A DNA stretch of 64,000 nt from Sitta carolinensis (GCA_032173965.1 CM063283.1:86758243-86822242); one strand, 5' to 3'; positions 1 through 13,830 are shown, counted from the stretch's first letter. Numbers and translations: made by a program. The notes: generated by a model not told the origin, from the letters alone.

Positions 1-274
1 CATAAAGAAAATATGTTGGGAAGGTGACAATTTCAAGTACTTGCAAGTCAGGAAATAACATTTCCTGTAGTAACATTATCTCAGTCTTGCTCTGTATTTT
101 ATGACATATCTTATATTTTACCACACTTAAAGGTAAGACATATACTTACAAAGAAAAGCAGGAATATAAAAGACTGCACTAAGAAGGTAACCTTTTCCAT
201 ATCCCAGTTTTTAAAAGCTTTAAAGGCTAACATTAACGTGTGACTTATTTAAGTTTTTGCCCTTAATATCCGTT

Positions 275-320
275 AAAAAAAAAAAAAAAAAGAAAAAAAG
301 AAAAAGAAAGTAAAAGACAA
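275..320. repeat. A-rich low-complexity tract
   Basis: A run of 17 A is followed by A-stretches broken by single G residues. No flanking retroelement body is recognisable, so it is called only as simple sequence. Confidence 0.85.
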
Positions 321-1949
321 AGTCATTTCCCAAGTTTCAAACATTTCTGCTGAAGATATAGACAGCAACTGCCTTCCTGTAAGTATACAGTTTTTGTAAT
401 TCTGTTAAAAAAAATAATTTTCAGAAAATAAAATCTTTAAGAAACAAAATCCCTACCAGGTGAAAAACACATACCCAATTTTATGCAACCATATAAATTA
501 TATTAATAAATACTAAAATCCTTTCCATTGTATTGCAGTGGTGAAGGAAATGAGAGATGTGATGGAACGCAAGCATTCTGTGACTCCCTTCAAAAATTAA
601 GCAGAAATCACTAAAAATTTCATTTAGGTTGACAGACCACAACCAAAGCCATGAATAGAATAAGCAGAGATGTAACTAGGAAGGAAGTAAAAGTTAGTAG
701 CCTAACAGAGAGTCAAGGTGGCTTTGTAAAAAAAGAGTCATGTCACAAAAATCTAGTACTAATTATCTGATGAAGTTTCAATCTTGTTTGACCAACATCA
801 TAGAATTTTTGAAGTAGACATCTAAAATATTTTCCTATATTCACTACACAAAGTAAATTCATTAAACAGTTAGCAACCAAGGTATCAGAAAAAGTTATTA
901 TAGATGGAAAATAAATAATTTCATAATTCAAATCCTGAAAGGAGCTGCAACAGGATTATTCTTGACCTGAGACCTGTTCAGTGTCTTTGCTAGATATCTG
1001 GAAATAAATAAAAAGCTCTTGCTGCTGAAGTCTGTAGGTAATCTCAGCTTCTGTGGCATGTTGAATAACAAAGAGAAATTCTAGCAAGAGATATATGTAT
1101 TACACATTTAGGCTCACTTACACAGTATTAATGCTTTTCAGTTAAATGAAAGGTGACACATTCGGGTGTTCACATTTTCAGGATGAGGGCGTTTTTTCTA
1201 AAAAAGAGAATAAAAACCAACCCCCAAACCATACCCCACCATAAATCAGTGCATTGAAGAAGGACATACTTGGCAAGGTGGAGAACCTGCTAATTATGAA
1301 GCCTTACAAGACTGACATAGTCTTAAGAAGTGAAAGCAGAAGAATCTAGTGCAATTTCTCCTGCTTGCAGATTAAATATTGAAAACACCGAGTCCAGTAC
1401 ATAGTTTCCACTTCAGAAATAGGCGAAAAGAGAACAAAATAATGACTGATAGTTTAGAAAATCTAGTATATGAAGGTTGCCTTAAGAAGCTTTGCAGAAA
1501 GGAGCTTGGTCTAGACATTCAATGTTTTGGTATTTAAACATAAAATGTATAGACTTAGATAGGTAAGGAACATCCTTATGCCTCACAGATTTTTTTTTGT
1601 TTGTTTGTTTTAAGTATAAATTTGTAATTTGAGTATTGGACTTCTGTTCTTGTCTGACAAGCCAGTACTTTCTAACATGTGCCATTGAAGCCTGAGAACA
1701 GAATGACAAATAAAGGTTTCAAAGGATTAAACCACTTTGTAAACAGGGAGAGGGATTAGATTTGACTATTTTTCTTCTTTTTTTCTCAATTTTTCTAGTT
1801 TTATGCTTTCACTAGTCATCATACTACCTAAGAAACTTTTGTATAGGAACAAGAGCTGTTAGTGGACTTTACTGAGTGATTGATATCCTTACTTTTCTTT
1901 GGAACAGGTTGGACAGGTTTAATTGATTTTATTGTCCTTGGACTTGGTT

Positions 1950-2075
1950 GTGGTGGAGTTTTTTTGTTTGTTTTGTTCTTTTTTTGTGGTTTTGGTGGTT
2001 TTTTTGTTTGGGTTTGGTTAGGTTTTTGTGTTTGGGGGTTTTTGTTTTTCTTTGGTTAGGTTTGGTGTTTTTTTG
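1950..2075. repeat. G/T-rich low-complexity tract
   Basis: About 125 bp are almost entirely G and T on the plus strand, with irregular motifs such as TTTGTTTG, GGTTTGG and GGTTAGG and no fixed period. A mirror-type A/C-rich tract lies at about 19995-20105, a similar G/T tract at about 58430-58515, and an A/C tract at 62584-62652. Confidence 0.8.
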
Positions 2076-5000
2076 CCTATTAGCAATCATCAGTCAGAAG
2101 TGAGTTCTATGTATTTTTGTTCATGAGAGTTCATCTAATGTTTACAATGGGACAGTCTTTGTATTTGAAATACAAAATTTTAGTCACCCTTGATACTCCT
2201 GAGTTCAAATATGTTCTTGAAATCCAGGTGACAATTCTATTAGGATTGAAGAGTAGAATATGGAAGAAATCAATTTAAAATGTACATTTGAATATTTTTC
2301 TGATTCTTATTTAAATATCACAGATTTGTTCAAATTTACAGCTTCTACAGTTGGATGTCCTTTTTATTTTTACCATTGTTCAAATTTTCTGCTTAAATTT
2401 TTATCTTTAAAATGGTGTAGGCAGCACAGGAGATATTCTTTAATTCAAGGGGAAAACTATGACAATGACTGAACAGTATTATGGAATGGAATCAAAGGAA
2501 GTAAGTATTAAGGGGTGAAGGAGGGGTTCTTGATGTGGAAAATGAAATGGAGACCCTTTTCCAAAGACTTCTTAAAAGAATTGTCCTTTACAGTACCTTC
2601 CTGACATTTCTCCCTTTCTCCAAAAATTTGTAGGTAAAACCTCGTATTGTAGGTATTTTTCTACCCATGAAATATTCATCAGCTCTGAAGTCTTCATTTA
2701 AAGGAAAGAGCCAGTAAAAGAAAAAATACTTTGGATATTCTTAGAGGAAGAAATTTAGTGCCGTCTAACTTCAAAAATTAGGTGTGTTTGAGAAAGAAGG
2801 CTATGTTACAGTCTTTAATATATTAGCTCTCTCCCTATAAATCTGTAGCTAATGATGTAATGTGTAACATGAAAATCATATTGAATTTATATTCAGTTCC
2901 ATTAGGAATATGACCTTTTCTCATTTGGAGCAACATGGGTACTATTTTTTTTTAACCTGAAATGGGCCAATCAAAACAGAGTAAATTCTGAATTGTAAGG
3001 GACAATGACTGATGGCAATTTTAGAAATAGTCTTTCAGGAAATTGCTTAATTTAATCCATTTGAAATGAATTAAAATTTTGTGTAAAATATATTGTGTGA
3101 AACCTTTTACTACTGATGAAACATGGAGCCAAATAGGTTAAAATGTACCAAATGTCTTTGTTTCATCTTCATTGTTGTTAAAATCATAACGATAAAGTCT
3201 CCAAATAAACCAATTATCATATTTATAAAACATGTTTATTTAATTGAAAGTGTTTTTCTTTTGAAGTATCTCTAATAGATGGTGAAAAATGAGGCCAAAG
3301 TTTTTATTTTAACTCATAGTGTGATATCCAATGCAAGCTTTTTTTGATGTCCAAAAAAACCCTTCCTCTTAGATCACACGAGCCATGACAATTTTCTCTC
3401 TTTTTGATGCTTTTCAGGACTACCAATAAACAAAAACTTTCCCTCACGAAACTGTGCCAAGTACCTCTTATTTCCTTGGATGTCAGTTTCAAGAGTGGCA
3501 TCAGACTTAGAAAAGACAAGACATATGAGTTGGGCACATGAAGATAGCTTTCAGAGAAAACAAGGTCACATTTCCCACTGAATAGTCTGGGATTGCTTCC
3601 ACACAATTTCTTCCACCAAGCTCTTTTGAGAAAATTAGGTAATCTAGTACAGATTATCAAATTAATTTTGTTAAGACCCTTTATGAAATGGTACATGTAT
3701 TTTCACAAACTAAAAATGAAAGAGAATCATGAAAGTGAAAGCTGTAAAACCTAGCCACAGTACAAATGTATGACAACTGAAAGAAGAGGAAAGCTCAGTT
3801 AAAACAAACAAACAAAAAAAAAACCCAAAGAATAATAATTTAAATATCATTCTGATTTTGAAACCACCTCTGTTTACTTTGAAATCACAGTTTTGCTGTC
3901 AAACACAGAATTGATGCCAAGGGGTCAGGCTGAGCCACCTGTTCAATGATGCACTTTTGCAGAACAACCAGAAAATCATCTCACACAGATGAATGAAGTG
4001 TATGAGGTGTTTGAAAGGCAGTTCCCCTGGAACACCTCAATGACATTTGTAAATCACTCTGTCATCACTTTGGTCATCAGATTTAAGGTTTCTTTATGCT
4101 GCTTGTGATGAGAATTAAAAATATCTACATGAAAACAAAAAAAAATAATTTCTTCATTAATGTGCTATGATCCTTAGGTAATCTGTGAGATGCTTTCAAT
4201 CTGTTTTAAGCTTGCCCTTTCCATACTGTTGAATACCTGAGAAGAAAAGCTTGCCTGAAGGAAAATAATACTGAATTTAGTCAGAATATAAAATTACATT
4301 AGTAGGTGGAGAGAAACAACAAGATAATGTTTTGCTAAAATGTGTGTGACTGCTGTGTGTAACCTGCTTTCAAATTCCATTTCAGTCTACCATTAAGGAA
4401 GGAACCTTTTGTTTACCAAATGTTGGTCAGGTTAGGTATGAGAACTCTTCAGGTCAGCATGAATTTCCCATTCTTCTTGCTAAATATAGAGAAAGCCTCA
4501 AAGACTTACTTTCAGTAGACAGTTGCTTTCAAAGTATTTCAGTTCAGTGAGGGGAATGCCACCTACTCATCTCTTAATGTTAAACTAAAAGACTTGCTTT
4601 TCAATATTTTGTTTTGGAAAGGTGCTTTAATCTATCTTTCTGTAAAAGATTGAAACAAAAACCACTTTGACTTGACTCAGACATTTGATTCTTTAAAAGT
4701 TTTAAATATTAATTATGGATATAGCTATCTAGCTTTAGTAAATGTTATTTTTTCATTAACTGAGGAAATTTTGAGAGAATAAGCTGAAAGTTTCCCATTT
4801 CTTTCAGGCTATTTAGGAGTAATTGAGACATCCTAGCCATCATGTCTATAAGGCATTCAAATCTCTAACCACAAAACAGTATTGTATTGTGAATTACTAA
4901 AAATTTACTGCTATGGGAACACTACAGGATAAAAAAAAAAAAAAGAAAATTTTAAAAAAAATAGAACAAAACCAACAAACCTTCCTTTATTCATGTAATG

Positions 5001-8000
5001 CTCCTTAAAAGAAAAATAATACATATTTTACACTATGTCCAGTAAAATTATGTTTCCATTGGATGTCTTTGTAACTCCATATCTTGGTAGATACTAGGAA
5101 AATGAAGGCTGTTACTAAAATATACCCCACTTAAAAACACTCCTCCCAAAAAAATCCCCAAGAAACAACTCAAACCACACCAGTGGACCTTTTTCTCCCC
5201 ATTCCGTTTTGTGTGTTTTTCTATATTTTGTCAAGGTAAATTGTCCTCTGAATTCACTGTGCAAGATGTGCTCCTTCTCAGAAAAACAGCATTTGTGTGT
5301 AGTGGATGATAAGGCAGAGCACATGCAGCTATTTCATATCAAAACCAAAATCATGATTGTATAGCACCACGATAGGCTTAGTATAGAAAGGGTTAGTATG
5401 TGTCATTAAAAGAATGAACAAGCTTTTGATTTTAATTGCAATTGTAATCCTCTCCACTGAAGCCTCGAATGCATCATTTGAAAACTAGTGGAGACGTGAG
5501 TTTTCACTGCAGCCACTTTACATTTGTGATACATTAAAAGGTGTAATCCAACTGAAATGCAAATCACTGTTCTTGAAAACAAATTACAAATGAAGATAAC
5601 AGGGCAGCATACTAGCACTTAAAGCATCCGAGAGCCCATCTGAGGTGGTTTTCTTTCAGATCCAAATTGCAGCAGCCCTGTTATCACAGGTAATAGGGTG
5701 CTGCTAAGGCAGGTTGATTACAAGGCTATGGTAAACAATCCTTTTAAATGCAGTGCCTCAATAGACTTGCACATACAACATTAATCAAGTGAATTCAACT
5801 AGAGCCACAAAGGGAAATGTTGGGGCAGCCCCTGTTGCTTTCGCTCACAGAGTAAGTGGCCAAAGTTCAGTGCTCACTTGCCACAGAGGTGTTTTCCATC
5901 CCTTTGTAATCAACACCAACTTGTATGAAATTTTATTGTTAGCCCTCTGGAAATCAAGGATATGACCCCCCCTTAAAAAAGGTGCTTTTTTATGCTTCAA
6001 GGTATAGAAATTTTGCTTTTCTTAGGCAGTGGCCTCCCTGGGAGAGGTTTATGTGTTTGGTCAGCCTGTCAGGGCCGGATGAAGCACAGGATGGGTTGGA
6101 GGGGCAGGTTCTGGGCGGTGCTGCAGCTCCACTCCTGGACCACCTTGAAGTGCTAATCCAGGGAGAAGGCAATCATCTCCCTGCTGCTGCCCTTCTCCCA
6201 TAATAAATCCACCTTTTCAAATAAACACCCAGCCAGCCAGCCCAATTGCATTAGCAGCAGACATTTCTTGGGGCTTTTCTTTTATATTACTGGTCTCCTT
6301 TTGAAAATTGTCATAACTCTGTTTATTACACCTCTCAACCTTTTTTAAAGGTTTGTGCATTTATAGCATGTACTGCCAAGAAATCTCCTCTATAATTGGA
6401 GATTTTCTAAAAAAAACCTGCTGTAATGGGGTGAAGAGAATAAGCATCTTTTGGAAGGATGTTGATGTGACAAGGGAAAGCAGATAAGTTACAAAAAGAG
6501 CAAAGTGCAATAAATAGCTTCCATTTAAGAAATAAATACAGTCCTTTAAATTTGTCTGAAGATAGCTTTAAATAATTCAGCAAATAATAATAACATTTGT
6601 TAAATGAGAGCTAAAGAATGCCTTATAGAGTAACTCACATCAGTTTTGTGAGGAGCTACGTATCTGTAATTGTCAAACATGGCCAGATTCAGCAATTCCA
6701 TTTATTTTGGAAGAAATTTGACTGAATACTTTAATTAATGCATCTCTAACTCTAGGACACGGAGTATCTTCTGTCACACCATTAAATAAAAGGAAAGTAT
6801 TTAAATGTAGGGATTCCATAGAAAGGAACGACGTAAAAAGTATTTTAAATTTTTGATTCTTATAAAAAGTTTGAAACATAATTGCTAGGATAACACAAAG
6901 TATTACTAATGGGGTATGGGGACTTTCACATACAGGTTTCTGGTTAAAATTAAATTCCAACTAAATGATGCAGAATGTTTTCTCAGCATAGGATGGCAAA
7001 TGAGTTATTACCCTTCAGATCTAGTTCTCAGGAAATATCTATATAATTAAAAACCCAGGGACATATTAGGAATATTTCTGGAAATTTGGAAAACGGGGTG
7101 GCAATGGATAATTCTTTGCATTCCTCTCCAGAATTTGATCCTCTGACAGAGGATATTTTCAGCACTCAGAGAAAGAGTGACTATACAGTAAACACTCTGA
7201 AGCAGAAGATGTGATATATTTGACTATATTGCACCCAATTGCTTTTTCCCATTTTGCTTGTCTTTACATATTTGCAATGTTTTTCATGGGTCAGGCCTGT
7301 TTCACTGTAATACTACACACAGGTCTACACATGAGTCTGCAGAGTGCAAATAAGCATGGGATTACAACTGCAGTGCAAATACCATATACAAATTGGTGCA
7401 TCATATAGTAAATTGTTATGAAAACTGATCAGTATGAATATATTAACAGACCTTTACATAAATATCTTCCCTGTTCCCTGTACAGGCATACTATAGACAT
7501 CAGTATAACCATTTCTCCTGGGTTTCTTTGCCAATGTATGTGATCACAATTACTACAGGGAATAGCTCTAGGAATATGAAGGTAATTCACATCACTTAGT
7601 TCTTGGATTTAATTCAGCCTGTTATAAGAGGGTGACAAGTTCTTTTTTTTGGATGATGATTCTCAGGAGGAATATGACAGGAATATTAATCCTCCTGCAT
7701 TAACTTAGAGTGCATTTCCTTTAGGATACTAATCTAAACATTTTTAGCTTATATATTTTTCAGTACTCAACCCAGGCTAAATATGACTTGTGATCTAAAC
7801 TGAAGAACTCTAGGGGCACAAATGGCATTTATCACTTTGAAACTACATAGTAACCCAATAGCACAAAATCTGAAATTACTGCTTCTAACATTGTAGGGAC
7901 TGATTTGTGAGATCAAGTAATGAGTTCCTTCCCACTTGGAATTTCCATTCTAATGAGATGACATTGTATTATATTGTGTGATTTCAGAGGTATAAACTTC

Positions 8001-9999
8001 TGACCACACCTCAGAAAAGCCAGATGTATCTGAGAGGTAGAGGAGAAGGAGTTGGATACAAACACTTCTGACTTGAGAAGAAGATTGTACAAACAAGCAC
8101 TTGTCCCCAAGACCTTGAATACATATACTGAGAGGAGGAACATTATTATTCTTTTCCTGGAACTCCAGGGCCAACTAATGAAGGCTATTATTCCACTATG
8201 CAACACCAGAGTATCTGTTACTAAAAGAGTGATAGAGAGCGAGGAATCTGAACATGTCCACATCCTTTTCACCTCTTGGGCTTTTTGGATGGCCTGATGT
8301 CTCCTCTTGAAGCTGCTGTAAAATGTCTGTTTTCTTGATTTCCAACAGTGATTTTGTCATGGAGGAGTGTTACATGTCCAATATTTATTAGTCAACTGGA
8401 TTAAGTCTCCAATGTCCAAAGAAGTCCATGCTCTAATAAACCGCAGATGTACTTCTAAGCTTTTAACTGCAATAATAAAAATAGAGATTTCATCATTCAT
8501 TTTAAGAACAGCCTTTAAGGAGTTTCTGTATTAATATGGCCTATCATAAAATGATTAAGTTTCATTAGACAATAATAGAGATAGGATGGATAGAAATATC
8601 ACAAATCTAGTTCTGTTAAGATTGCATACTTTCCCTTCCACTGTTGGAAAAAATAAATCAGATAACTTGAAAATTTCTTAAGAATATAAAAAATTTGAAA
8701 TATTTTACAAAGATCTACAAGAATACAAAATGCTGAGAATTGTACACAAAGAAAGAGGGGCGGGCATGTATCTGACTTTGAGTTCAGCTCTATTATACAA
8801 AGGCAGCTCACAATACAGGCTTGTAACAAACTGGGCAATCCAAGATGCCATAGTCAAGAACTGTATGAAACACAGGGATCATTTGTACGCATGGAGCTGA
8901 AAAATACGGCTGTTGTTTTCACTCAGAGATTATAATCATATCCCTGGGCTGCAGGATAAGGCTGCTTTCTTGGTTCATGAGCATTAAGAAACAACTCTCC
9001 CATTGTTAACCTTCCTGAGGAGAGGCTGCAAATGCAGGGTCCTACAGGAAACAAAGATGTGGAAATCATTTAGTGCAACCCTACACTTAGACAGGTGCCA
9101 CTCTTAGTCTTTTTAATTGATCTAATTTGTTACTTATACCTGTAAATCACACTGTTATCATCTCTGAACAAGCAATGGAAACCAGAATTTGTCACTGACT
9201 AAAGACAGCAGACCAAGTCCTGAAATGGGCTCGTCATATAGACTTACTGGCTTAATTACACAACAGTACATTAGATTGAAATGAGATACTTAGAAAAAAT
9301 CCGAATTACATGCAGGCCTCTTGTTTCTTTATCCCACATTGACACAAAACACAGTTCAAATGCAACTGCTAAAAGAGTAAGTTATAGTCTTCTGACAGAG
9401 CCAGAGCCAGACAGAGATGCAGGCGTGACCCAGTCAAAGATTTTTGCAGTAAGATTAATCTTATACTGATCTAAAAGTCTATGCTGATAGCATGATGCTC
9501 ACATCCCATAGCTGCTGCAATGTCATGACAGGAACAGGAGTATCATGAAGATGAAGAGCTGTGAACCTTCTCAGAAGAATAAACTTAGTTATTTAGGAAC
9601 GGGTAACATTCGTAGGAATGGGTAACGTTCATAGGATTTAATTTTCTCTCCTTGGAATCACCCCGTTCTAAACAAAGTCCCATATATAGTAAAAAACTGC
9701 TTCAATAACACCCATATAACTCACAACTTAATTTCTCATTTTTCAAACAGGTTTTCCAGAGTCCACCTCACACTTAGGGCCATCACTTAGACTTCTTATA
9801 GCCAGGTATTGGATGTAGTAGTGTGGAGAAACCATATTTCTTTAATTGTTCCCACCTTTTTCCAAGACCAGACAGATTTATCTCCTTCTGTTTTTCTATG
9901 TACCTGTGATAAATCTAGTGGGAAGACACAAGTTCCATAATAGACATTCCTCATTTTCTGAATCCTGAAACCAAATCTTAAGAAAATAGTAAATAGACT

Positions 10000-10585
10000 C
10001 ATAGAATCACAGAATCATTACAGTTTGAAAAGACCTTCAAGTTCGTCAAGTCCAACCTTTGACCGAATACCACCATGCCAATTAAAACATATCACAAATT
10101 GTCATGTCTGCTTGTTTTTTGAATACTTTCAGGGGTGGTGACTCTATCATTTCCTTGGCCAGCCTTTTCTCATCCTTTAACACTTTTTCATTGAAGAAAT
10201 TTTTCCCAATATCCAACCAGAACCTCCTCCCATGGAGCAGCTCAACACTATGTCCTCTTGGTCTGTTGCTGGTTGCCTGGAAGAAGGGACAAACCTGCCC
10301 CTCACCACAACCTCCTTTCAGGTGGCTGTAGAGAGTGATAAAGTCATTTCAGAGCCACCTTTTCTCCAGGTTAAATAACCCCAGCTACCTCAGTCATAGG
10401 GCTAATGCTACAGAGACTTTCCCAGCTCTGTTGTCCTTTTCTGGACATGCTCCAGCACCTCAGTGTGAGGTGAATTGAGGGGCCCAAAACTGAACACAGG
10501 ATTTGAGGTGCAACCTCACTAGTGCTGAGTACAGGGGGACAATCCCTGCCCTGGTCCTGCTGGCCATACTACTGCTGATACAGGC
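10000..10585 (-). mobile_element. CR1 LINE, 3' segment (3' UTR and tail)
   Basis: Read on the minus strand, this is the 3' part of a chicken-repeat-1 (CR1) non-LTR retrotransposon. On the plus strand it begins with two imperfect copies of the CR1 terminal octamer (CATAGAAT, CACAGAAT) and continues with the characteristic avian CR1 3' sequence, with stretches such as AAGTCCAACC and CCTCTTGGTCTG. CR1 elements end in short octamer repeats rather than poly-A, and this end fits. The CR1 continues beyond the LTR-like insert, at 10973. The copy is diverged, with several indels. Its right boundary could be moved to about 10602, because ACTGGCC there also resembles CR1. Confidence 0.93.
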
Positions 10586-10972
10586 TTTGTGGCTACTGGC
10601 CCGGGGGCCCGGCTAGCCGTGTCCCCCAGCTGCACAGCCAGGTGCAGCTGTTCGCAGGCTGCAGCCAGTCCTTGAACGGTAGAAAGCAGAGGGGCTTTCT
10701 GCTCTCTAGGCTCCGACCCCCAGAGTCGAGGTTTGAAGAAACAGTCCGAGAAGGCACATTTGCAGAGATGTTTATTCTTAAGGGAATGCAAAAGAGAGAC
10801 CAGGACCCCAAAGCCCAAGCTTTTAACCTGATCCTGCTGGGGATGTTACCAACTGAAGGGTGGATAGATACAATGAGACAGGGAGTGGCTCGCTAGGGAC
10901 AGACCAAACCCATTGTAGGGGCGTAACAGGAATAGTTCACTTGAAAAAAAACAAATTTAGCATCCACCACCA
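10586..10972 (-). mobile_element. Probable solo LTR inserted into the CR1 element
   Basis: About 387 bp that do not fit CR1 interrupt it. Directly flanking CAGGC on both sides (10581-10585 and 10973-10977, or ACAGGC if one base is added) fits a short target-site duplication. The inner ends are TGTGG (from 10588) and CCACCA, which gives approximate TG...CA termini. Read on the minus strand there is a TTAAAAG TATA-like sequence near 10828-10818 and an AATAAA at 10776-10771, spaced as in an LTR with U3-R-U5 order. No gag, pol or primer-binding region is present, so it would be a solo LTR left by recombination. The exact ends are uncertain and I cannot name the family. A truncated non-LTR insert is the main alternative. 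Confidence 0.6.
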
Positions 10973-12215
10973 CAGGCCTTCTTGGCTCATATTCAGTCAC
11001 TGTTGACCAGCACCCCAAGGCTCTTTTCTGATGAGCAGCTTCCCAGCCGCTCTGCCCCAGACTGTAGCACAGCACAGGGTTGTTGTGACCCAAGGGCAGG
11101 ACCCAGCACTTCACCTTGTTGAGCCTCACACAACTGGCCTCAGCCCATCTATCCCATCTTTCCAGATCCCTCTGCAGAGCCCTAACAGCCTTCAGCAGAT
11201 CAAAGCTCCTGCCCAGCTTGGTGTCACCTGCAAACTGACTGAGACTGCACTTGGTTCTTGTCCAGATCATTAACGAAGATATTAAACAGAACTGGCCCCA
11301 AAACTGGATCCTCAGGAGCATCACTTCTGACTGGCCACCAGATGGATGTAGCACCACTCACCACCACTCTCTGGGCCCAGTGATTCATCCATTTTTTACC
11401 CAGTAAAGCCAATATACCTGTCTGAGCAGTGAACAGACAGTTTCTCCCAGAGAATGCTGTGGGAAACAGTGTCAAAGACTTTACTACACTTTATATCCAC
11501 AGCCTTTCCCTCACCCACTAGCCAAGTCACCTAATCCTAAAAGGAAATCAAGTTGGTTAAGCAGGACCTCCCTTTCATAAACCCATACTGGCTGAGCCTG
11601 ATCCCCAGGCTGTCCTGCATGTGCCATGTGATAGTACCCAAGATAATCTGCTCCATAACCTTCCCTGGAATTGAGGTAAGACTGACAAACCTGTAGCTCC
11701 CTGGATTCTTCTTCCTACTGTTCTTGTACATGGGGTTACAGTGGCTATCTTCTAGCAGTCTGGGACCTCCCTGGTTAAGCAGGACTGAGGATAAGCGAAA
11801 GGGAGTGGTTTTGTGAGCTCTTCCACCAGCTCCCTCAGTACCCTCAGTTAAATCCCATCTGGCCCCATAAAGTTGTGAATGTCTAGGAAGCACAGGAGGT
11901 CACTAACTACTTTCTCTTGGATTGCAGGGAGTCTGTTCTGCTCCCCATCCCTGTCTATCAGCTTGGAGGCTGAGTACCCTGAGTAGGACTGAACTTTTTT
12001 TTAAAGACTGAGACAAAGAAGGCCTTTCCTCATTCTTGGTGGTGGCAATGTTCCCATCTGCTTCCAAAAAAGGCTGGAGACTCTTCTTGGGTATTTTTTA
12101 AAATTAATGTAGCTGTAGAAACATTTTTTTTTATCTTTTGAAATAGTGGTTGCAAATGGAGTTCTAATTGGGCTTTTGTCTTTCCAATTTTATTTCTACA
12201 GAGATCACAGACTTC
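10973..12215 (-). mobile_element. CR1 LINE, 5'-ward segment with part of ORF2
   Basis: This continues the CR1 copy on the other side of the LTR-like insert. The sequence runs collinearly with the CR1 reverse-transcriptase region on the minus strand, from its C-terminal part on the left toward the fingers and palm on the right. It fades into unrecognised DNA near 12200, so the copy is 5'-truncated, as most CR1 copies are. A short deletion relative to CR1 sits at the left junction, where the text jumps from the CCTTCTTGG motif directly to GGCTCATATTC. Confidence 0.92.
10985..12000 (-). pseudogene. CR1 reverse-transcriptase remnant (ORF2 fragment)
   Basis: Minus-strand frames give recognisable LINE reverse-transcriptase pieces in the correct order. 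From right to left these are an N-P-G-S-Y-R then V-S-L-T-S motif and an S-Q-Y-G-F-M-K-G-R-S-C-L-T-N-L block (frame 11537-11893), G-P-V-L-F-N-I-F-V-N-D-L-D (11260-11298), and the catalytic-loop region (11223-11234). The pieces lie in different frames, so at least two frameshifts break the reading frame. The catalytic F/Y-A-D-D box reads F-A-G-D because the first aspartate codon is GGT. The protein would have copied CR1 RNA at the target site. This copy cannot encode an active enzyme. It covers only part of ORF2, and no endonuclease domain is present. Confidence 0.9.
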
Positions 12216-13830
12216 AATTTCCCTTCTCATCTTAAAGCTGCTCTCAGATATCTTTCAATAATCTGTGAGTAATTGTTCAGCTATCCTAACCTTTGATATA
12301 ATGTTATTGTTTCAACCACAAGCCTCCCAGACGTTAGTGATGCTACCCCATTGCTTTGATTTTTGCAGTATGGAGAAATGGCAAACCTCAGCTCTGCTAG
12401 GCACGTGAGTCCCAGTGATATCCCAAAGATATCAGGGGCAAGGTAGCAAAGATGTGGAGTTAGTCCATGCCTGTCACCAATCTCATACAGACAAGTGACA
12501 CAATGGCCTGAACTCGTCTTACAATGTGGCTTACAAAAGAGTGTCCTTGTCATAGCCAGCCACTCTGCTCCTTCTCCAGTACAGAGCAGAAGCTCAGAGC
12601 ACAAGTCAGTCTTTGGAGATTTATTTACCTCATGATTTTAAAAGCACTACATTTAATTAAGTTGATTTCCTTTTACCCTAAACTGTCAAACATCTAAGAT
12701 ATTGAAAGAACATAGGTATTGATGGTGAGAAGACATTAAATTTGCAAGGACAACACAGGCAGTATTACTCTCTTATCTCCTTCCTCGCAGTAATACATTT
12801 TTCTCAAGTCTGTGTTCTGATGGTCTTGATGGGATGTAGCATTCGGGTTTTGACAGACATGATTATAAATTTCATGATTTTGGAATCAGACAAAAAAGGA
12901 TGCTGCTTCTATAATTTTTCTGTTAAATCACCTTTCACCTGATAAGCTTTTTTCCCAATTAAAATCTAATTGAATAAACGTGAAAAGATTTTTTAATAGG
13001 GCACTCTTGAAGAGGTTAGTTCAATAAAACAGGGACATGAATTTAATGCAACTTAAGTAAATGGTGGATACTCTTATTTGGAAATAGTCTCAATTCAGTT
13101 TACTCTAATTCATGAAGCTATGTCATGATAAAGACACCTGAAAATTATGAAACACAGTTTCCTGTGGAATTGGTGTAGTTAAGGAACTCACTTTAAATTT
13201 TAATTCAGGTAAACTTTACTCAAATCTTCCGCCCCAAAAAATTGCCAGTCATGGTAAGCATTTAAGAGTGGATCAGATATGAAACCTCATAATATTTGTT
13301 TAAGGAATATGATATTATATGTAATTTTTATTTTTTTTGGTATATGGAAAAAGTTTAATCCTCTTAAGCCATGATTGTGGCTTTTTAACCAAAATAAAGT
13401 GTTTTCAAATTATTACTTGAAAATCCTGCCTCCTAATCCACATAGTAAATTCATTATGGGAGGCCTTCTGGAGTATAAAGAGAAATTACCATATTTTTTG
13501 TCTTAGGAGTAGAATAGGAATCAATTACATGAAAATTAGATTTTAGTTCCCCATGCTACATTAATTTTAAGTCTTATAACTGAACTCATCTTATTGGGAC
13601 AATACTGTTGGCAGTTGTATTTAATTTAGTAATTTCAGCTCCTTTAATAGTTGAGCTTGTAGAAAAAAATGTCTTGGATGTTGATTAGAACTACTAGTAG
13701 CAAAACTTTTTAAGGAATTAGAGCAGATTTGACTTAAAAAATTTCCAAGGGAAAGTGATCAAGCATCTGTCTTGGAAAGAAAAAGGAATATAATGAAAAA
13801 ATAAATAATTTTTTAGAATATTTTAAAATT

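Larger units (their letters stand above)
1..9999. other. Non-coding AT-rich DNA, no gene recognised
   Basis: No exon, RNA gene or mobile element is recognisable here. The longest open frames, on the minus strand at 3304-3696 (130 codons) and 7913-8272 (119 codons), show no domain, signal peptide or family resemblance and are best explained by chance. The stretch contains A-rich and G/T-rich low-complexity tracts, listed separately, and a somewhat GC-richer patch at about 6040-6240 that I cannot assign. It could be intergenic or intronic. Confidence 0.6.

Noticed and set aside
3304..3696. 130-codon minus-strand open frame
   Set aside because: No domain, signal peptide or family resemblance, and no splice or promoter context. 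The composition looks like chance reading of AT-rich DNA.
6040..6240. GC-richer patch as an exon or CpG island
   Set aside because: Few CpGs, frames open on both strands with no recognisable peptide, and no convincing splice-site pair.
7913..8297. Overlapping open frames on both strands (119 and 81 codons)
   Set aside because: Two strands open over the same bases, with neither peptide recognisable, points to a chance lack of stops.
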